Of a DNA stretch of 37,283 nt, positions 7,648 through 16,954 are shown one piece after another. The number at the start of each line of letters is the position of its first letter. The first letter of the stretch is position 1. Location of the stretch: assembly GCA_910585825.1 (NCBI GenBank), contig CAJUEY010000028.1:1-37283 (forward strand). Direction: 5' to 3'. The translations under genes and the position numbers were made by a program. The notes below the pieces were generated by a model that was not told the DNA's origin, made no database searches, and worked only from the letters and a program-made list of their open reading frames with translations. Origin of the DNA: an uncultured Lachnospiraceae bacterium. GTDB taxonomy: Bacteria; Bacillota; Clostridia; Lachnospirales; Lachnospiraceae.

Positions 7648-8859
7648 ATGAATGAATTGGAATTGTATATCCATATTCCATTTTGCATGAAAAAATGTAA
7701 TTACTGCGATTTTTTGTCTGCTCCGGCAGATGAGGAATCGCAGTCTGCGTATATGGAGGGTTTGAAAAGAGAAATCGTTTTCTATGGAAAGCGGTTAAGG
7801 GGGAAACGGGTTTCTACTGTCTATATCGGCGGAGGAACGCCTTCCTGGATGCAGCAATTTTATATAGAAGAGCTGATGGAAACGGTATACGCATCATTTC
7901 TTGTAGAAGATGACGCGGAGATTACAATCGAATGCAATCCCGGAACGCTTACCGCCAATAAACTGGAATGCTATAAAAAGCAGGGAATCAACCGTTTAAG
8001 CATCGGACTGCAGTCTGCAAATGATGAAGAATTAAAGCTTTTGGGAAGAGTGCACACCTTTGATCAGTTTCTTCGAAATTATGAACTGGCAAGGGAATGC
8101 GGATTTGACAATATCAATATTGATCTTATGGATTCTCTGCCCGGACATACGGTGGAGAAATTTTATCATACTTTAATGAGTGTGATCCGCTTAAAGCCGG
8201 AGCATATTTCCTGCTATTCTCTGATTATTGAAAAAGGCACGCCTTTTTATGACCGGTACAAATTTGATGTGGTGAAACTGCATGCGGGCATGCAGACGGA
8301 AGAACTGCCCATGGAGGACACGTCCTATCAGATTGGAAAGATGACGCAGGATCTTTTGGCAGAGCAAGGATATCTTCGTTATGAAATTTCCAATTATGCC
8401 AAAAAAGGATATGCCGGCAGGCATAATATCGGCTATTGGCAGCGAAAAGAATATCTGGGCGTGGGACTGGGGGCGGCCTCGCTGCTGGAAGAAACCCGCT
8501 ACAGCAACCGGAGCAATCTTTGGGATTACATAGAAGTTTCTGACCGGATCGAAGGAAACACAGTTTATGATGAATTTTTGAAACGCACCATTTATTCCAC
8601 TAATCTTCATGACAGCGTAAACGGATTGTCCAGAGAAGAACAGATGGAAGAATTTATGTTTTTGGGACTGAGGATGCCGGAAGGAATCATAAAAAGCAGA
8701 TTTTATCAGAAGTTCGGATTTCCTGTTGGATTTATATACAAAGAAGTACTGCCCCAGTTAAAAGAAGATGCGTTGGTCGTAGAGACGCCGACGAGGATAT
8801 ATCTGACGGACAAAGGCATGGATTTAAACAGCTATGTGGCGGCGCAGTTTTTATTATAA
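7648..8859 (+). CDS. hemW: HemW, radical SAM heme chaperone
   Basis: The 403-residue protein is of the coproporphyrinogen-oxidase-like radical SAM family. The iron-sulfur motif CMKKCNYC places cysteines at residues 13, 17 and 20. The SAM-binding GGGTP motif follows at about residue 62, and ECNPGT lies further on. HemN enzymes carry an additional conserved cysteine after this motif; here the residue after C20-D is F, as in HemW. HemW proteins bind heme and are proposed to deliver it to cytochromes, so old annotations as coproporphyrinogen III oxidase are probably wrong. It starts 3 bases after lepA, with the weak ribosome site TTAACAA, which suggests coupling. Confidence 0.93.
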   Translation: MNELELYIHIPFCMKKCNYCDFLSAPADEESQSAYMEGLKREIVFYGKRLRGKRVSTVYIGGGTPSWMQQFYIEELMETVYASFLVEDDAEITIECNPGTLTANKLECYKKQGINRLSIGLQSANDEELKLLGRVHTFDQFLRNYELARECGFDNINIDLMDSLPGHTVEKFYHTLMSVIRLKPEHISCYSLIIEKGTPFYDRYKFDVVKLHAGMQTEELPMEDTSYQIGKMTQDLLAEQGYLRYEISNYAKKGYAGRHNIGYWQRKEYLGVGLGAASLLEETRYSNRSNLWDYIEVSDRIEGNTVYDEFLKRTIYSTNLHDSVNGLSREEQMEEFMFLGLRMPEGIIKSRFYQKFGFPVGFIYKEVLPQLKEDALVVETPTRIYLTDKGMDLNSYVAAQFLL

Positions 8860-8962
8860 AAAGTTTTTTCTGATTGTGCGCGAAGTTATGAATTGTTGTG
8901 GAGTTTTGTAAAAAAGGCTATCTTTGTCGATGGCGCGCCATGCAGTTATATGGAGTTACAGG

Positions 8963-8991
8963 TTGATAAATTTTGTCTGATATGCTACTAT
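8963..8991 (+). promoter_or_regulatory. Predicted promoter of the response regulator-kinase genes
   Basis: TTGATA (8963-8968), 17 bases, then TACTAT (8986-8991), about 35 bases before the response-regulator start. No hairpin terminator is evident after hemW, so read-through is also possible. Confidence 0.45.
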
Positions 8992-9026
8992 TTTTTCATA
9001 AAAACAGGATTTAAGGGGGACTATAC

Positions 9027-9845
9027 ATGAGATATAAGATGTTATTAACAGGACGCAATCAATCCGTTATCGACGATTTTTTCCAACAGGCAGATGATGA
9101 ATTTGAGGCATTGACGTCATCCATGCGTTATACAGATATCATCAGGCATCTGAAATATTTAGAGCCGGATATTTTTGTTTACTGTATTTATAATGAGAAT
9201 GTGGATGTGTTCAATCAGATGACAAATGTCAAAACTCAGTTAAATCTATATGAGATACCTTTTATTCTCATCGGCACAAAAGAAGACTGCGAAGAATTTG
9301 AACGAATTGCTGTCCGCGTTCCGGATTTGGTTTTGGTAAAACCATTGACGGTAGAGACAATTACGATGCAGATTTTGAATTTTATGAATGTATGGAATAA
9401 GCTGAAGGCAGAGAAAGCCAAGGCGCAGAAACAGGAGCAGTCCCTTCTGGGCGAGACAGTAGATGAAGAATCAGAAATAACCGATAAAAAGCATATTCTT
9501 GTAGTAGATGACAGCCCTATTATGTTAAAGACATTAAAAGAAAATCTTCGGGATGATTACGACATTGCTACTGCCATTAGCGGTAAGGTAGCGCTGAAAT
9601 TCCTGGAGAGAAGGAAGACGGACTTGATTTTACTGGATTATGAAATGCCGGAGGAAAGCGGTCCTGCCGTATTAGAAAAGATTCGCGCCAATGATGCAAT
9701 AAAGGATATCCCGGTGATCTTTTTAACAGGCGTTACAGACAGCGGAAAGATCAAAGAGGCTCTTGTCTTAAAACCCCAGGGTTATCTGCTGAAACCGATC
9801 AATCGTGAAAAGCTCCTTGAAGCGATTACAAGAGTGCTTGAATAG
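9027..9845 (+). CDS. Response regulator without DNA-binding output (degenerate plus active receiver)
   Basis: Of 272 residues, the C-terminal about 120 form a good receiver domain. It has the acidic pair in HILVVDDSPIM, a phosphorylatable aspartate at residue 204 (LILLDYEMP), the threonine in IFLTG and the lysine in LLKPI. Residues 1-120 look like a second, degenerate receiver-like fold that keeps the VLVKPLT end but lacks the aspartate site. No DNA-binding or enzymatic domain follows. It lies 108 bases before the hybrid kinase and has its own AAGGGGG ribosome site. I infer that the two form a phosphorelay acting through protein contacts. The partner downstream is unknown. Confidence 0.85.
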   Translation: MRYKMLLTGRNQSVIDDFFQQADDEFEALTSSMRYTDIIRHLKYLEPDIFVYCIYNENVDVFNQMTNVKTQLNLYEIPFILIGTKEDCEEFERIAVRVPDLVLVKPLTVETITMQILNFMNVWNKLKAEKAKAQKQEQSLLGETVDEESEITDKKHILVVDDSPIMLKTLKENLRDDYDIATAISGKVALKFLERRKTDLILLDYEMPEESGPAVLEKIRANDAIKDIPVIFLTGVTDSGKIKEALVLKPQGYLLKPINREKLLEAITRVLE

Positions 9846-9953
9846 CCGGGGTTTTCAGTTGTTTATACTTGCGAGATATTTGGTTTCAGGGCTTTGCGCC
9901 TTTCTATAAAAGTCTGTGAGAATGTATAAAGTAAGACAAGAGAGGATTCGTAT

Positions 9954-12638
9954 ATGAAACAGGATTATGAATTGAAACTGACGGATTTTATTGATGTAGA
10001 GACGCTGCAGAGGATACAGAATGCATTTTCCCGAATGACGGGTATTGCAGTGATCACCATTGATGCAAAAGGAGCTGCAGTTACGAAAGGGACCGATTTT
10101 TCTGATTTCTGTATGAAATATACCAGGAGTTCTGCAATTGGATGTGAGCGGTGTTTAAAATGCGACAAAGAAGCCGCGGAACGGGCTCTCATAAAGAAAG
10201 CGCCCGTCATTTATCATTGCCATGCGGGTCTTTTGAACTTTGCAGCGCCGATTATGACAAACGACAAGTTGTTAGGCTGTTTCATCGGCGGTCAGGCATT
10301 GAAAGAACCGATGGACCCAGATGCAGCAAGAAAGATTGCAGAGGAAATTCAGGTAGATCCGGAGGAGTATTTGGAGGCAGCAAAAAGAATCCGGGTAGTA
10401 GATCAGAATACGATTGAAAATGCGGCAGAATTTCTCTATATTGTAGCAGATGTTTTGTCTGATATGGCATACAACAAAAATCTGGTACAGTATACTAATT
10501 TAGAGCTGGAGAAGTCAGCTAACATGAAGTCAGATTTTCTGGCCAATATGAGTCATGAGATCCGCACACCGATGAATGCGGTGATTGGTATGGCGGAAAT
10601 GGCGCTGCGGGAGGAACTGCCGCCGGCTGCCAAAGAACACATCAACCAGATCAAAGAATCCGGGAAGGCATTGCTTACCATTATCAATGATATACTGGAT
10701 TTTTCCAAAATAGAATCCGGCAAAATGGACATTATTCCAGTGGAATACGAACCCATGTCCATGATTTATGATGTCGCCAATATTGTTATGACAAGACTGA
10801 AGGGCAAGGAGGTAGAGTTGATTCTTGCGGTTTCTCCGGATCTGCCCCATAAATTAATTGGAGATCCCATCCGTATTAAGCAGGTGCTTTTAAATATTGC
10901 CAATAATGCGGCGAAATTTACATCAAAAGGACAGATTTTAATTCAAGTGGAGAATAAGAGGATATCCTCTGACGAGATTGAATTGGGCATTGCAGTAGAA
11001 GATACGGGAATCGGCATCAAGAAAGAAGATATGGGGAAATTATTCCGCTCTTTCCAGCAGGTGGACAGCAAGCGGAACCGCAATATCGAAGGCACCGGCC
11101 TTGGCCTTGCAATTTCCAGACAGCTTTTAACATTGATGAACGGATCAATTCAAACAGAAAGCGAATATAACAAAGGAAGTAAATTCTCATTTTTCCTGCC
11201 TCAGAAAATTGCAGACCAGACGCCTTCTATCGTAGTAAAAGAATCGGATTCCGTGCTGGCGGCGGGATTGATTTCCAATCCTTATATCAGAGAAGGGTTA
11301 TATTCTGATCTCATCAGGCTTGGAGTAGAGTATCAGGTATTATCTTCCGAAAGAGATCTCGGAGAATTTCCTTCCGGCAAAAAAGTTTTTCTTTTTATTG
11401 AGCATCCCATGTTTTCGGATATGGTCAAAGAGTATATCAAGAAACGGCCTCAGATTACAGCTGTTCTTTTGATTAATTTTGATGACAATGTCAAATATGA
11501 TATTTCAAATGTTCTTGTAATTAAGAAACCACTGTTTGCACTGAATATTGCAGTAATCTTAAATCGGGAAGAACTGCATTTCGCCGAAGAGGAAGAAGAC
11601 GAAAAGGGATTTGATTTTACAGCTCCCGGAGCAGAAATTCTCATCGTAGATGACAATGCCGTCAATCTAACGGTAGCAGAAGGATTGCTGGAGCCTTTGA
11701 AAATGAAGATTGATACGGCATTAAGCGGAAAAGCCGCTATAGAAAAAATCAGTAAATTCCACTACGATATTATTTTTATGGATCATATGATGCCGGAATT
11801 AGACGGTGTAGAGACAACGCATATCATCAGGCGTTTTTATAAAGATTATGACAAGGTGCCGATTATCGCTTTGACAGCCAATGCAGTGGAAGGAACAAAG
11901 GAAATGTTCTGCAGAGAGGGTATGGATGATTTTGTAGCAAAACCCATTGAACTTCGGATGCTGATTTCCAAAGTTAAAAAATGGCTGCCTCCCGAAAAAA
12001 TCCAAAAGGTTCACAGTACCCTAGGCGTTCAGAAAAAACCCGACAAATCCGACGCTATCGTAGTGGGAGATTTGAATGTGGCCATGGCGCTGAAGTTTTT
12101 GGGCAACGAGGCATTGTTCTGGTCGATTTTGAAAGTATATTACCGCAGCATTGAGAAAAAAGCCAAAATGATTAAGGAATTAGAGGAAGCAGAGAACTGG
12201 AAGGATTACACCATTGAAGTCCACGCTTTAAAGAGTTCCTCCAGGCAGATCGGAGCCACTTCCTTATCCGACAAAGCAGCAGCGTTAGAAAAAGCCGGAA
12301 ATGCACAGGATGGAGTTTTTATACATAGGCGGACAGATGAGATGCTGGAGCAGTATCTGAATTATCTGCCGATATTAGAGCCGTTTTGTTCCGATCAGAA
12401 AAAGGAAACAGCCAAGAAGAAAATATCAAAAGATCAGTTGTTGGATTGCTTTGGAAAGATGAGGAATGCAATCGAAGAGCTGGATATGGATGCCATGAGC
12501 GATGTGATTTCGGATATGGAGCCGTATGGATATGAAGGCTGGCAGCAGGAATCCTTTGCGGAATTAAAAGACGCTGTAGAAGATGTGGATGTAGACCGCT
12601 GCGAAGAGATTTTAAAGAACTGGGAAGAACAGTTATAA
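9954..12638 (+). CDS. PocR-domain hybrid histidine kinase (PocR-HisKA-HATPase-REC-Hpt)
   Basis: This is an 894-residue soluble multi-domain kinase; no membrane segment is seen. Residues about 5-170 are a PocR sensory domain with its typical cysteines (CERCLKCD, then YHCHAGLLNFAAPI). This family is proposed to bind small hydrocarbon-type ligands. The phosphoacceptor is H201 in MSHEIRTPMN. The ATPase boxes are NIANNAAKF, DTGIGI and GTGLGLAIS. A receiver follows with D610 in IFMDHMMPE, then an Hpt domain with H757 in VHALKSSSRQIGA. The last about 90 residues are a helical extension without an obvious phosphohistidine. A nearby stand-alone receiver is the likely partner. The ATG follows AGAGAGG. 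Confidence 0.93.
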   Translation: MKQDYELKLTDFIDVETLQRIQNAFSRMTGIAVITIDAKGAAVTKGTDFSDFCMKYTRSSAIGCERCLKCDKEAAERALIKKAPVIYHCHAGLLNFAAPIMTNDKLLGCFIGGQALKEPMDPDAARKIAEEIQVDPEEYLEAAKRIRVVDQNTIENAAEFLYIVADVLSDMAYNKNLVQYTNLELEKSANMKSDFLANMSHEIRTPMNAVIGMAEMALREELPPAAKEHINQIKESGKALLTIINDILDFSKIESGKMDIIPVEYEPMSMIYDVANIVMTRLKGKEVELILAVSPDLPHKLIGDPIRIKQVLLNIANNAAKFTSKGQILIQVENKRISSDEIELGIAVEDTGIGIKKEDMGKLFRSFQQVDSKRNRNIEGTGLGLAISRQLLTLMNGSIQTESEYNKGSKFSFFLPQKIADQTPSIVVKESDSVLAAGLISNPYIREGLYSDLIRLGVEYQVLSSERDLGEFPSGKKVFLFIEHPMFSDMVKEYIKKRPQITAVLLINFDDNVKYDISNVLVIKKPLFALNIAVILNREELHFAEEEEDEKGFDFTAPGAEILIVDDNAVNLTVAEGLLEPLKMKIDTALSGKAAIEKISKFHYDIIFMDHMMPELDGVETTHIIRRFYKDYDKVPIIALTANAVEGTKEMFCREGMDDFVAKPIELRMLISKVKKWLPPEKIQKVHSTLGVQKKPDKSDAIVVGDLNVAMALKFLGNEALFWSILKVYYRSIEKKAKMIKELEEAENWKDYTIEVHALKSSSRQIGATSLSDKAAALEKAGNAQDGVFIHRRTDEMLEQYLNYLPILEPFCSDQKKETAKKKISKDQLLDCFGKMRNAIEELDMDAMSDVISDMEPYGYEGWQQESFAELKDAVEDVDVDRCEEILKNWEEQL

Positions 12639-12673
12639 ATGAAACGATTATAATGAGAAAAGAGGCATTTGAA

Positions 12674-12976
12674 ATGGTAAAGCATATCATACTTTGGCAG
12701 TTAAAAGAGGAGTATTCCAAAGAAGAGAAGGAAACCATAAAAGCAGATATCAAAACAGGATTAGAAAGTCTTAAGGGAAAAATCCCCGGCCTGAAAGAGA
12801 TTCATGTGCATACGAATGGACTGCCTTCTTCGAACGCAGATCTGATGCTGGATTCTGCTTTTACGGATGCGGAAGCATTGAAAGGATATGCCGTGCATCC
12901 GGAGCATGTAAAAGTCGCTGACGGAAAAGTCAGACCCCACACACAGAACAGAGTTTGTCTGGATTTTGAAGTATAA
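12674..12976 (+). CDS. Dabb-domain (stress-responsive alpha/beta barrel) protein
   Basis: This is a 100-residue protein starting MVKHIILWQLKEEYS, the characteristic opening of Dabb proteins. These form dimeric alpha/beta barrels. Members include plant stress proteins and some polyketide cyclases, but most bacterial ones have no known reaction. The ATG at 12674 fits the family better than the in-frame ATG at 12653 and has AAAAGAGG in front. It starts 35 bases after the hybrid kinase and is followed by a good terminator, so it probably ends the regulator-kinase transcript. A link to the ligand sensed by the PocR kinase is possible but only inferred from position. Confidence 0.85.
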   Translation: MVKHIILWQLKEEYSKEEKETIKADIKTGLESLKGKIPGLKEIHVHTNGLPSSNADLMLDSAFTDAEALKGYAVHPEHVKVADGKVRPHTQNRVCLDFEV

Positions 12977-12992
12977 GAAGCAAAAGAGACAG

Positions 12993-13031
12993 ATGCCGGG
13001 AGACATTTGATGTGTTTTCCGGTATTTTTTG
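12993..13031 (+). terminator. Intrinsic terminator after the Dabb gene
   Basis: ATGCCGG (12993-12999) pairs with CCGGTAT (13019-13025, one G-U), with an inner ACAT/ATGT helix, and is followed by a run of Ts. Outer GAC/GTC pairing can lengthen the stem. It separates the phosphorelay genes from the heat-shock operon. Confidence 0.75.
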
Positions 13032-13093
13032 TCCCTTTTTATGAGAATAGCAATGACCAATTATAAACAAAATATAAATTTACAAAATAACTG

Positions 13094-13122
13094 TTGACAA
13101 AAAAAACGTATGGTGCTATCTT
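13094..13122 (+). promoter_or_regulatory. SigA-type promoter of the hrcA operon
   Basis: A perfect TTGACA (13094-13099), 17 bases, then TATCTT (13117-13122). The expected transcription start lies a few bases before the CIRCE element, the classical arrangement for repression by HrcA. Confidence 0.8.
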
Positions 13123-13135
13123 AACAATGTAAATA

Positions 13136-13162
13136 TTAGCACTCTTAATGAATGAGTGCTAA
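13136..13162 (+). promoter_or_regulatory. CIRCE operator (HrcA binding site)
   Basis: TTAGCACTC-N9-GAGTGCTAA is an exact match to the CIRCE consensus. It lies just downstream of the promoter and 62 bases before hrcA. HrcA bound here represses the operon; heat-unfolded protein titrates the chaperones that keep HrcA active. Confidence 0.97.
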
Positions 13163-13224
13163 CAAAAGGAGCGACAGGCTGCTGGATACAGAGCAGACAG
13201 CAGCGCCGGCACAGGAGTGAGCGC

Positions 13225-14259
13225 ATGGACGGATTGGATGAGAGAAAAGTTAAGATTTTGGAGGCGATCATCCGCACGTATTTGGAGACTGGCGAACCGG
13301 TAGGTTCCAGAACGATATCAAAGTATACGGATTTGAATTTGAGTTCTGCTACAATTCGCAACGAGATGTCGGATCTGGAAGAGTTGGGTTACATTACCGC
13401 ACCTCACACTTCAGCGGGAAGAATACCCTCAGACAAAGGATATCGTTTTTATGTCGATCATCTGTTACAGAGCAAGGACAAAGAAATTTCCGATATGAAG
13501 GACTTTGTCATTGAGCATACTGAGAAAATGGAACAGGTACTGAAACAGGTAGCAAAGGTACTGGCTCAGACGACCAATTATGCGACGATGATTTCTTCTC
13601 CGAAATACAATGGCAACAAGGTAAAATTCATACAGCTTTCCCAACTGGATGAGAATCAGCTTTTAGCCGTAATTGTAATGGAAACAAATGTTGTGAAGAA
13701 TAAGATTATTCCGATTAGCGAGCCTCTGGATAACGAGTCGCTTTTGAGGCTGAATGTACTGTTTAATTCCACATTGAATGGATTATCCATTCCGGAGATC
13801 AATCTTGGAGTCATCAGCAAAATGAAAGAACAGGCAGGCTGTTACAGCGATATTGTGGAAATAGTACTGGATGCAGTAGCAGAATCCATTAGTCAGGAAG
13901 AACTGGAGATTTACACCAGCGGAGCAACCAACATTTTTAAATATCCGGAGCTTTCCGATTCACAGAAAGCCAGTGAACTGATTTATACATTGGAAGAGAA
14001 ACAGCAGTTAGCCGCTTTGGTATCCGACAGTTTAAGCAGCGAGAATGAAACAGGCATTCAGGTATATATCGGAAATGAAAGCCCCATTCAGACCATGAAA
14101 GACTGCAGTGTTGTGACAGCAACTTATGAACTGAGCGAAGGTGTAAAGGGCACTGTGGGAATTATCGGACCAAAACGCATGGATTATGAAAAGGTTATGG
14201 GAAGTTTAAAGGAATTGAAAGGTCAGTTGGACGGCATTTTAAAAAAGCCTTCCACTTAA
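13225..14259 (+). CDS. hrcA: Heat-inducible transcription repressor HrcA
   Basis: HrcA is the CIRCE-binding repressor of class I heat-shock genes. The N-terminal winged helix is recognisable from DERKVKILEAII through SSATIRNEMSDLEELGYI and SAGRIPSDKGYRFYVD, followed by the GAF-like dimerisation/insertion region. The ATG at 13225 follows AGGAG (13213-13217) at 7 bases and gives 344 residues, the usual size; the frame is open further upstream through the leader, but that part is not family-like. It heads an operon with grpE, dnaK and dnaJ, and its own CIRCE makes it autoregulated. Confidence 0.97.
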   Translation: MDGLDERKVKILEAIIRTYLETGEPVGSRTISKYTDLNLSSATIRNEMSDLEELGYITAPHTSAGRIPSDKGYRFYVDHLLQSKDKEISDMKDFVIEHTEKMEQVLKQVAKVLAQTTNYATMISSPKYNGNKVKFIQLSQLDENQLLAVIVMETNVVKNKIIPISEPLDNESLLRLNVLFNSTLNGLSIPEINLGVISKMKEQAGCYSDIVEIVLDAVAESISQEELEIYTSGATNIFKYPELSDSQKASELIYTLEEKQQLAALVSDSLSSENETGIQVYIGNESPIQTMKDCSVVTATYELSEGVKGTVGIIGPKRMDYEKVMGSLKELKGQLDGILKKPST

Positions 14260-14284
14260 CAGATTATAGAAAGGTGGTAAGAGA

Positions 14285-14911
14285 GTGGCCGAGATAAATA
14301 AAGAGAAAGAACAGGAAGAAACCTTAGAGGAGTTTGAAACAGAATCAAATGAGGCGGCAGAATCCGAAAAGGATGCCGATTTTGAAACAGGAAATCGGGA
14401 AGAGACAGAAGATGCTGACAAAGAACCTTCGGAAGAAGTTAAAAAAGGTCTTTTCAACAAGAAAAAGAAAAAAGACAAAAAAGACGAGCAGATTGAAGAA
14501 CTGACAGACCGTTTAAAACGGCAGATGGCTGAGTTTGAAAATTTCCGGAAGAGGACAGAAAAAGAAAAATCCCAGATGTTTTCCATGGGAGCGAAAAGCA
14601 TTGTAGAGAAAGTGCTTCCGGTAATCGACAATTTTGAACGAGGACTTCTTGCTGTGCCCGAAGAAGCGAAAGAAGATGCTTTTGTAGACGGCATGAACAA
14701 AATTTATAAACAGATGATGTCCATGCTGGAAGAGGTGGGCGTCAAGCCGATTGAGGCGGCCGGAGCAGAATTTGATCCGGAATTCCACAATGCAGTAATG
14801 CACATAGAAGATGAAAATCTGGGAGAAAATATTGTCGCAGAAGAACTGCAGAAGGGCTATATGTATCATGACACCGTAGTCCGTCACAGTATGGTAAAAG
14901 TAGCAAATTAA
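14285..14911 (+). CDS. grpE: GrpE, DnaK nucleotide-exchange factor
   Basis: GrpE releases ADP from DnaK and acts as a thermosensor in the chaperone cycle. Residues 1-60 are very acidic, with a lysine patch (KKKKKDKKD). The long dimer helix then follows with RLKRQMAEFENFRKRTEKEK, and the C-terminal beta domain ends in YMYHDTVVRHSMVKVAN, the standard GrpE signature. The start is GTG at 14285 after GGTGGTAAGAG. At 208 residues it is slightly long because of the acidic head, which is common in Clostridia. It lies 25 bases after hrcA and 46 before dnaK. Confidence 0.97.
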   Translation: MAEINKEKEQEETLEEFETESNEAAESEKDADFETGNREETEDADKEPSEEVKKGLFNKKKKKDKKDEQIEELTDRLKRQMAEFENFRKRTEKEKSQMFSMGAKSIVEKVLPVIDNFERGLLAVPEEAKEDAFVDGMNKIYKQMMSMLEEVGVKPIEAAGAEFDPEFHNAVMHIEDENLGENIVAEELQKGYMYHDTVVRHSMVKVAN

Positions 14912-14957
14912 TCTATAAAAATATAACATGAAGAAATCAAATCAGGAGGTAACAATT

Positions 14958-16826
14958 ATGAGTAAGATTATCGGTATTGACTTAGGAACAACAAATAGCT
15001 GTGTAGCAGTTATGGAAGGCGGAAAACCAACCGTTATAGCTAATCAGGAAGGTGCAAGAACAACACCGTCTATCGTAGCTTTTACAAAAACAGGAGAAAG
15101 ACTGGTAGGGGAGCCCGCAAAACGTCAGGCAGTTACAAATGCAGAAAAGACAATTGCATCCATTAAAAGAGATATGGGTACAGACAATGGCCGTGTGATT
15201 GACGACAAGAAATATTCCCCGCAGCAGATTTCTGCTATGATCCTTCAGAAGTTAAAAGCAGACGCAGAAGGATATCTGGGAGAAACAGTAAATGAAGCTG
15301 TTATTACCGTACCCGCTTATTTCAACGATGCACAGCGTCAGGCAACCAAAGATGCAGGAAAAATCGCAGGTCTTGAGGTGAAACGTATCATCAACGAGCC
15401 TACTGCAGCAGCCCTTGCATATGGACTTGACAATGAAAAAGAGCAGAAAATCATGGTTTATGACTTGGGCGGCGGTACGTTTGACGTATCTATTATAGAG
15501 ATTGGAGACGGCGTCATTGAAGTGCTGGCAACCAACGGAGATACCCGTCTCGGCGGCGACGATTTCGATAACAGAATTACAAAATGGATGATTGATGAAT
15601 TCAAGAAAGCAGAAGGCGTGGATCTTTCCGGTGATAAAATGGCGCTGCAGAGATTAAAGGAAGCGGCGGAAAAAGCAAAGAAAGAATTATCCTCTGCAAC
15701 CACAACGAATATTAACCTGCCGTTTATTACAGCAACAGCAGAAGGTCCGAAACATTTTGATATGAACTTAACCAGAGCAAAATTCGATGAATTAACACAT
15801 GATCTGGTAGAAAAAACTGCAATCCCGGTACAGAACGCGATGAAAGATGCCGGACTGACCAATGCAGATTTGGGCCAGGTATTACTGGTAGGCGGATCTA
15901 CCCGTATTCCGGCAGTACAGGATAAAGTAAAACAGCTCACAGGCAAAGAACCCAGCAAATCTTTAAATCCGGACGAGTGTGTGGCAATCGGCGCATCCGT
16001 TCAGGGCGGCAAGCTGGCAGGCGATGCCGGCGCAGGAGATATCCTTTTACTGGATGTAACTCCGCTGTCTTTATCTATTGAGACCATGGGCGGCGTTGCA
16101 ACAAGATTAATTGAAAGAAATACCACAATTCCGACGAAAAAGAGCCAGGTGTTCTCAACGGCAGCAGACAATCAGACTGCAGTAGATATCAATGTCGTAC
16201 AGGGTGAAAGACAGTTTGCCAAGGACAACAAGTCTTTGGGACAGTTCCGTCTGGATGGAATTCCTCCTGCACGCCGCGGCGTTCCGCAGATCGAAGTTAC
16301 ATTTGATATTGATGCCAACGGTATCGTAAATGTTTCAGCAAAAGATCTTGGAACAGGCAAAGAACAGCACATCACAATTACAGCAGGTTCAAATATGTCA
16401 GATTCCGATATCGAAAAAGCCGTAAAAGAGGCAAAGGAATTTGAGGCACAGGATAAGAAGAGAAAAGAGGCGATTGACGCCAGAAATGATGCGGATTCTT
16501 TCGTATTCCAGACAGAAAAAGCATTGGAGGAAATCGGCGACAATTTAGACGCTGCAGACAAATCTGAAGTAGAGGCAGATATCAGCGCAGTAAAAGCAAT
16601 CTTAGAGGCACATCCAAATGCAGAAGAGATGACGGAAGATCAGGTTGGAGAATTAAAAGCAGCCCAGGAAAAATTAACCCAGAGTGCACAGAAAGTATTT
16701 GCCAAGATGTATGAACAGTCTCAGGCAGCTCAGCAGGCAGCGGGGGCTGGCCCGGACATGGGAGCGGGCGCAGCAGACAGTGCACCGGAAGACGATGTGG
16801 TAGATGCAGACTTTAAAGAAGTATAA
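14958..16826 (+). CDS. dnaK: Molecular chaperone DnaK (Hsp70)
   Basis: This is the ATP-driven Hsp70 chaperone. Signatures are IGIDLGTTNS at the start, VYDLGGGTFDVSI, and LLVGGSTRIPAVQ in the nucleotide-binding domain; the substrate-binding domain has LLLDVTPLSLSIET. The C-terminal lid ends in DDVVDADFKEV. The ATG at 14958 follows a strong AGGAGGT and gives 622 residues. An in-frame upstream ATG at 14928 would add a short non-conserved head and is not needed. A hairpin follows before dnaJ. Codon use is highly adapted, as expected for an abundant protein. Confidence 0.98.
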   Translation: MSKIIGIDLGTTNSCVAVMEGGKPTVIANQEGARTTPSIVAFTKTGERLVGEPAKRQAVTNAEKTIASIKRDMGTDNGRVIDDKKYSPQQISAMILQKLKADAEGYLGETVNEAVITVPAYFNDAQRQATKDAGKIAGLEVKRIINEPTAAALAYGLDNEKEQKIMVYDLGGGTFDVSIIEIGDGVIEVLATNGDTRLGGDDFDNRITKWMIDEFKKAEGVDLSGDKMALQRLKEAAEKAKKELSSATTTNINLPFITATAEGPKHFDMNLTRAKFDELTHDLVEKTAIPVQNAMKDAGLTNADLGQVLLVGGSTRIPAVQDKVKQLTGKEPSKSLNPDECVAIGASVQGGKLAGDAGAGDILLLDVTPLSLSIETMGGVATRLIERNTTIPTKKSQVFSTAADNQTAVDINVVQGERQFAKDNKSLGQFRLDGIPPARRGVPQIEVTFDIDANGIVNVSAKDLGTGKEQHITITAGSNMSDSDIEKAVKEAKEFEAQDKKRKEAIDARNDADSFVFQTEKALEEIGDNLDAADKSEVEADISAVKAILEAHPNAEEMTEDQVGELKAAQEKLTQSAQKVFAKMYEQSQAAQQAAGAGPDMGAGAADSAPEDDVVDADFKEV

Positions 16827-16849
16827 TCTATTATTAAGATACAAAGTAA

Positions 16850-16875
16850 GGGGTTTTAGAATTTTCTAAAACCCT
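16850..16875 (+). terminator. Hairpin between dnaK and dnaJ (attenuator or RNA-processing element)
   Basis: GGGTTTTAGA (16851-16860), loop ATTT, TCTAAAACCC (16865-16874): ten perfect pairs plus a G-U at the base. No T run follows, so it is a weak terminator at best. It may protect the dnaK 3' end or lower dnaJ expression. Both roles are inferred. Confidence 0.5.
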
Positions 16876-16954
16876 AATACTTGTAACGGAAATTGAAAGG
16901 TTCTATGAGCGGCCTCTGGGCTGTGAACAGCAACAATTAAAGAGGGAATAGATT

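Noticed and set aside
15458..15958. 166-codon open frame on the minus strand inside dnaK
   Set aside because: Antisense shadow of a highly conserved gene with serine-rich, low-complexity content and no ribosome site.
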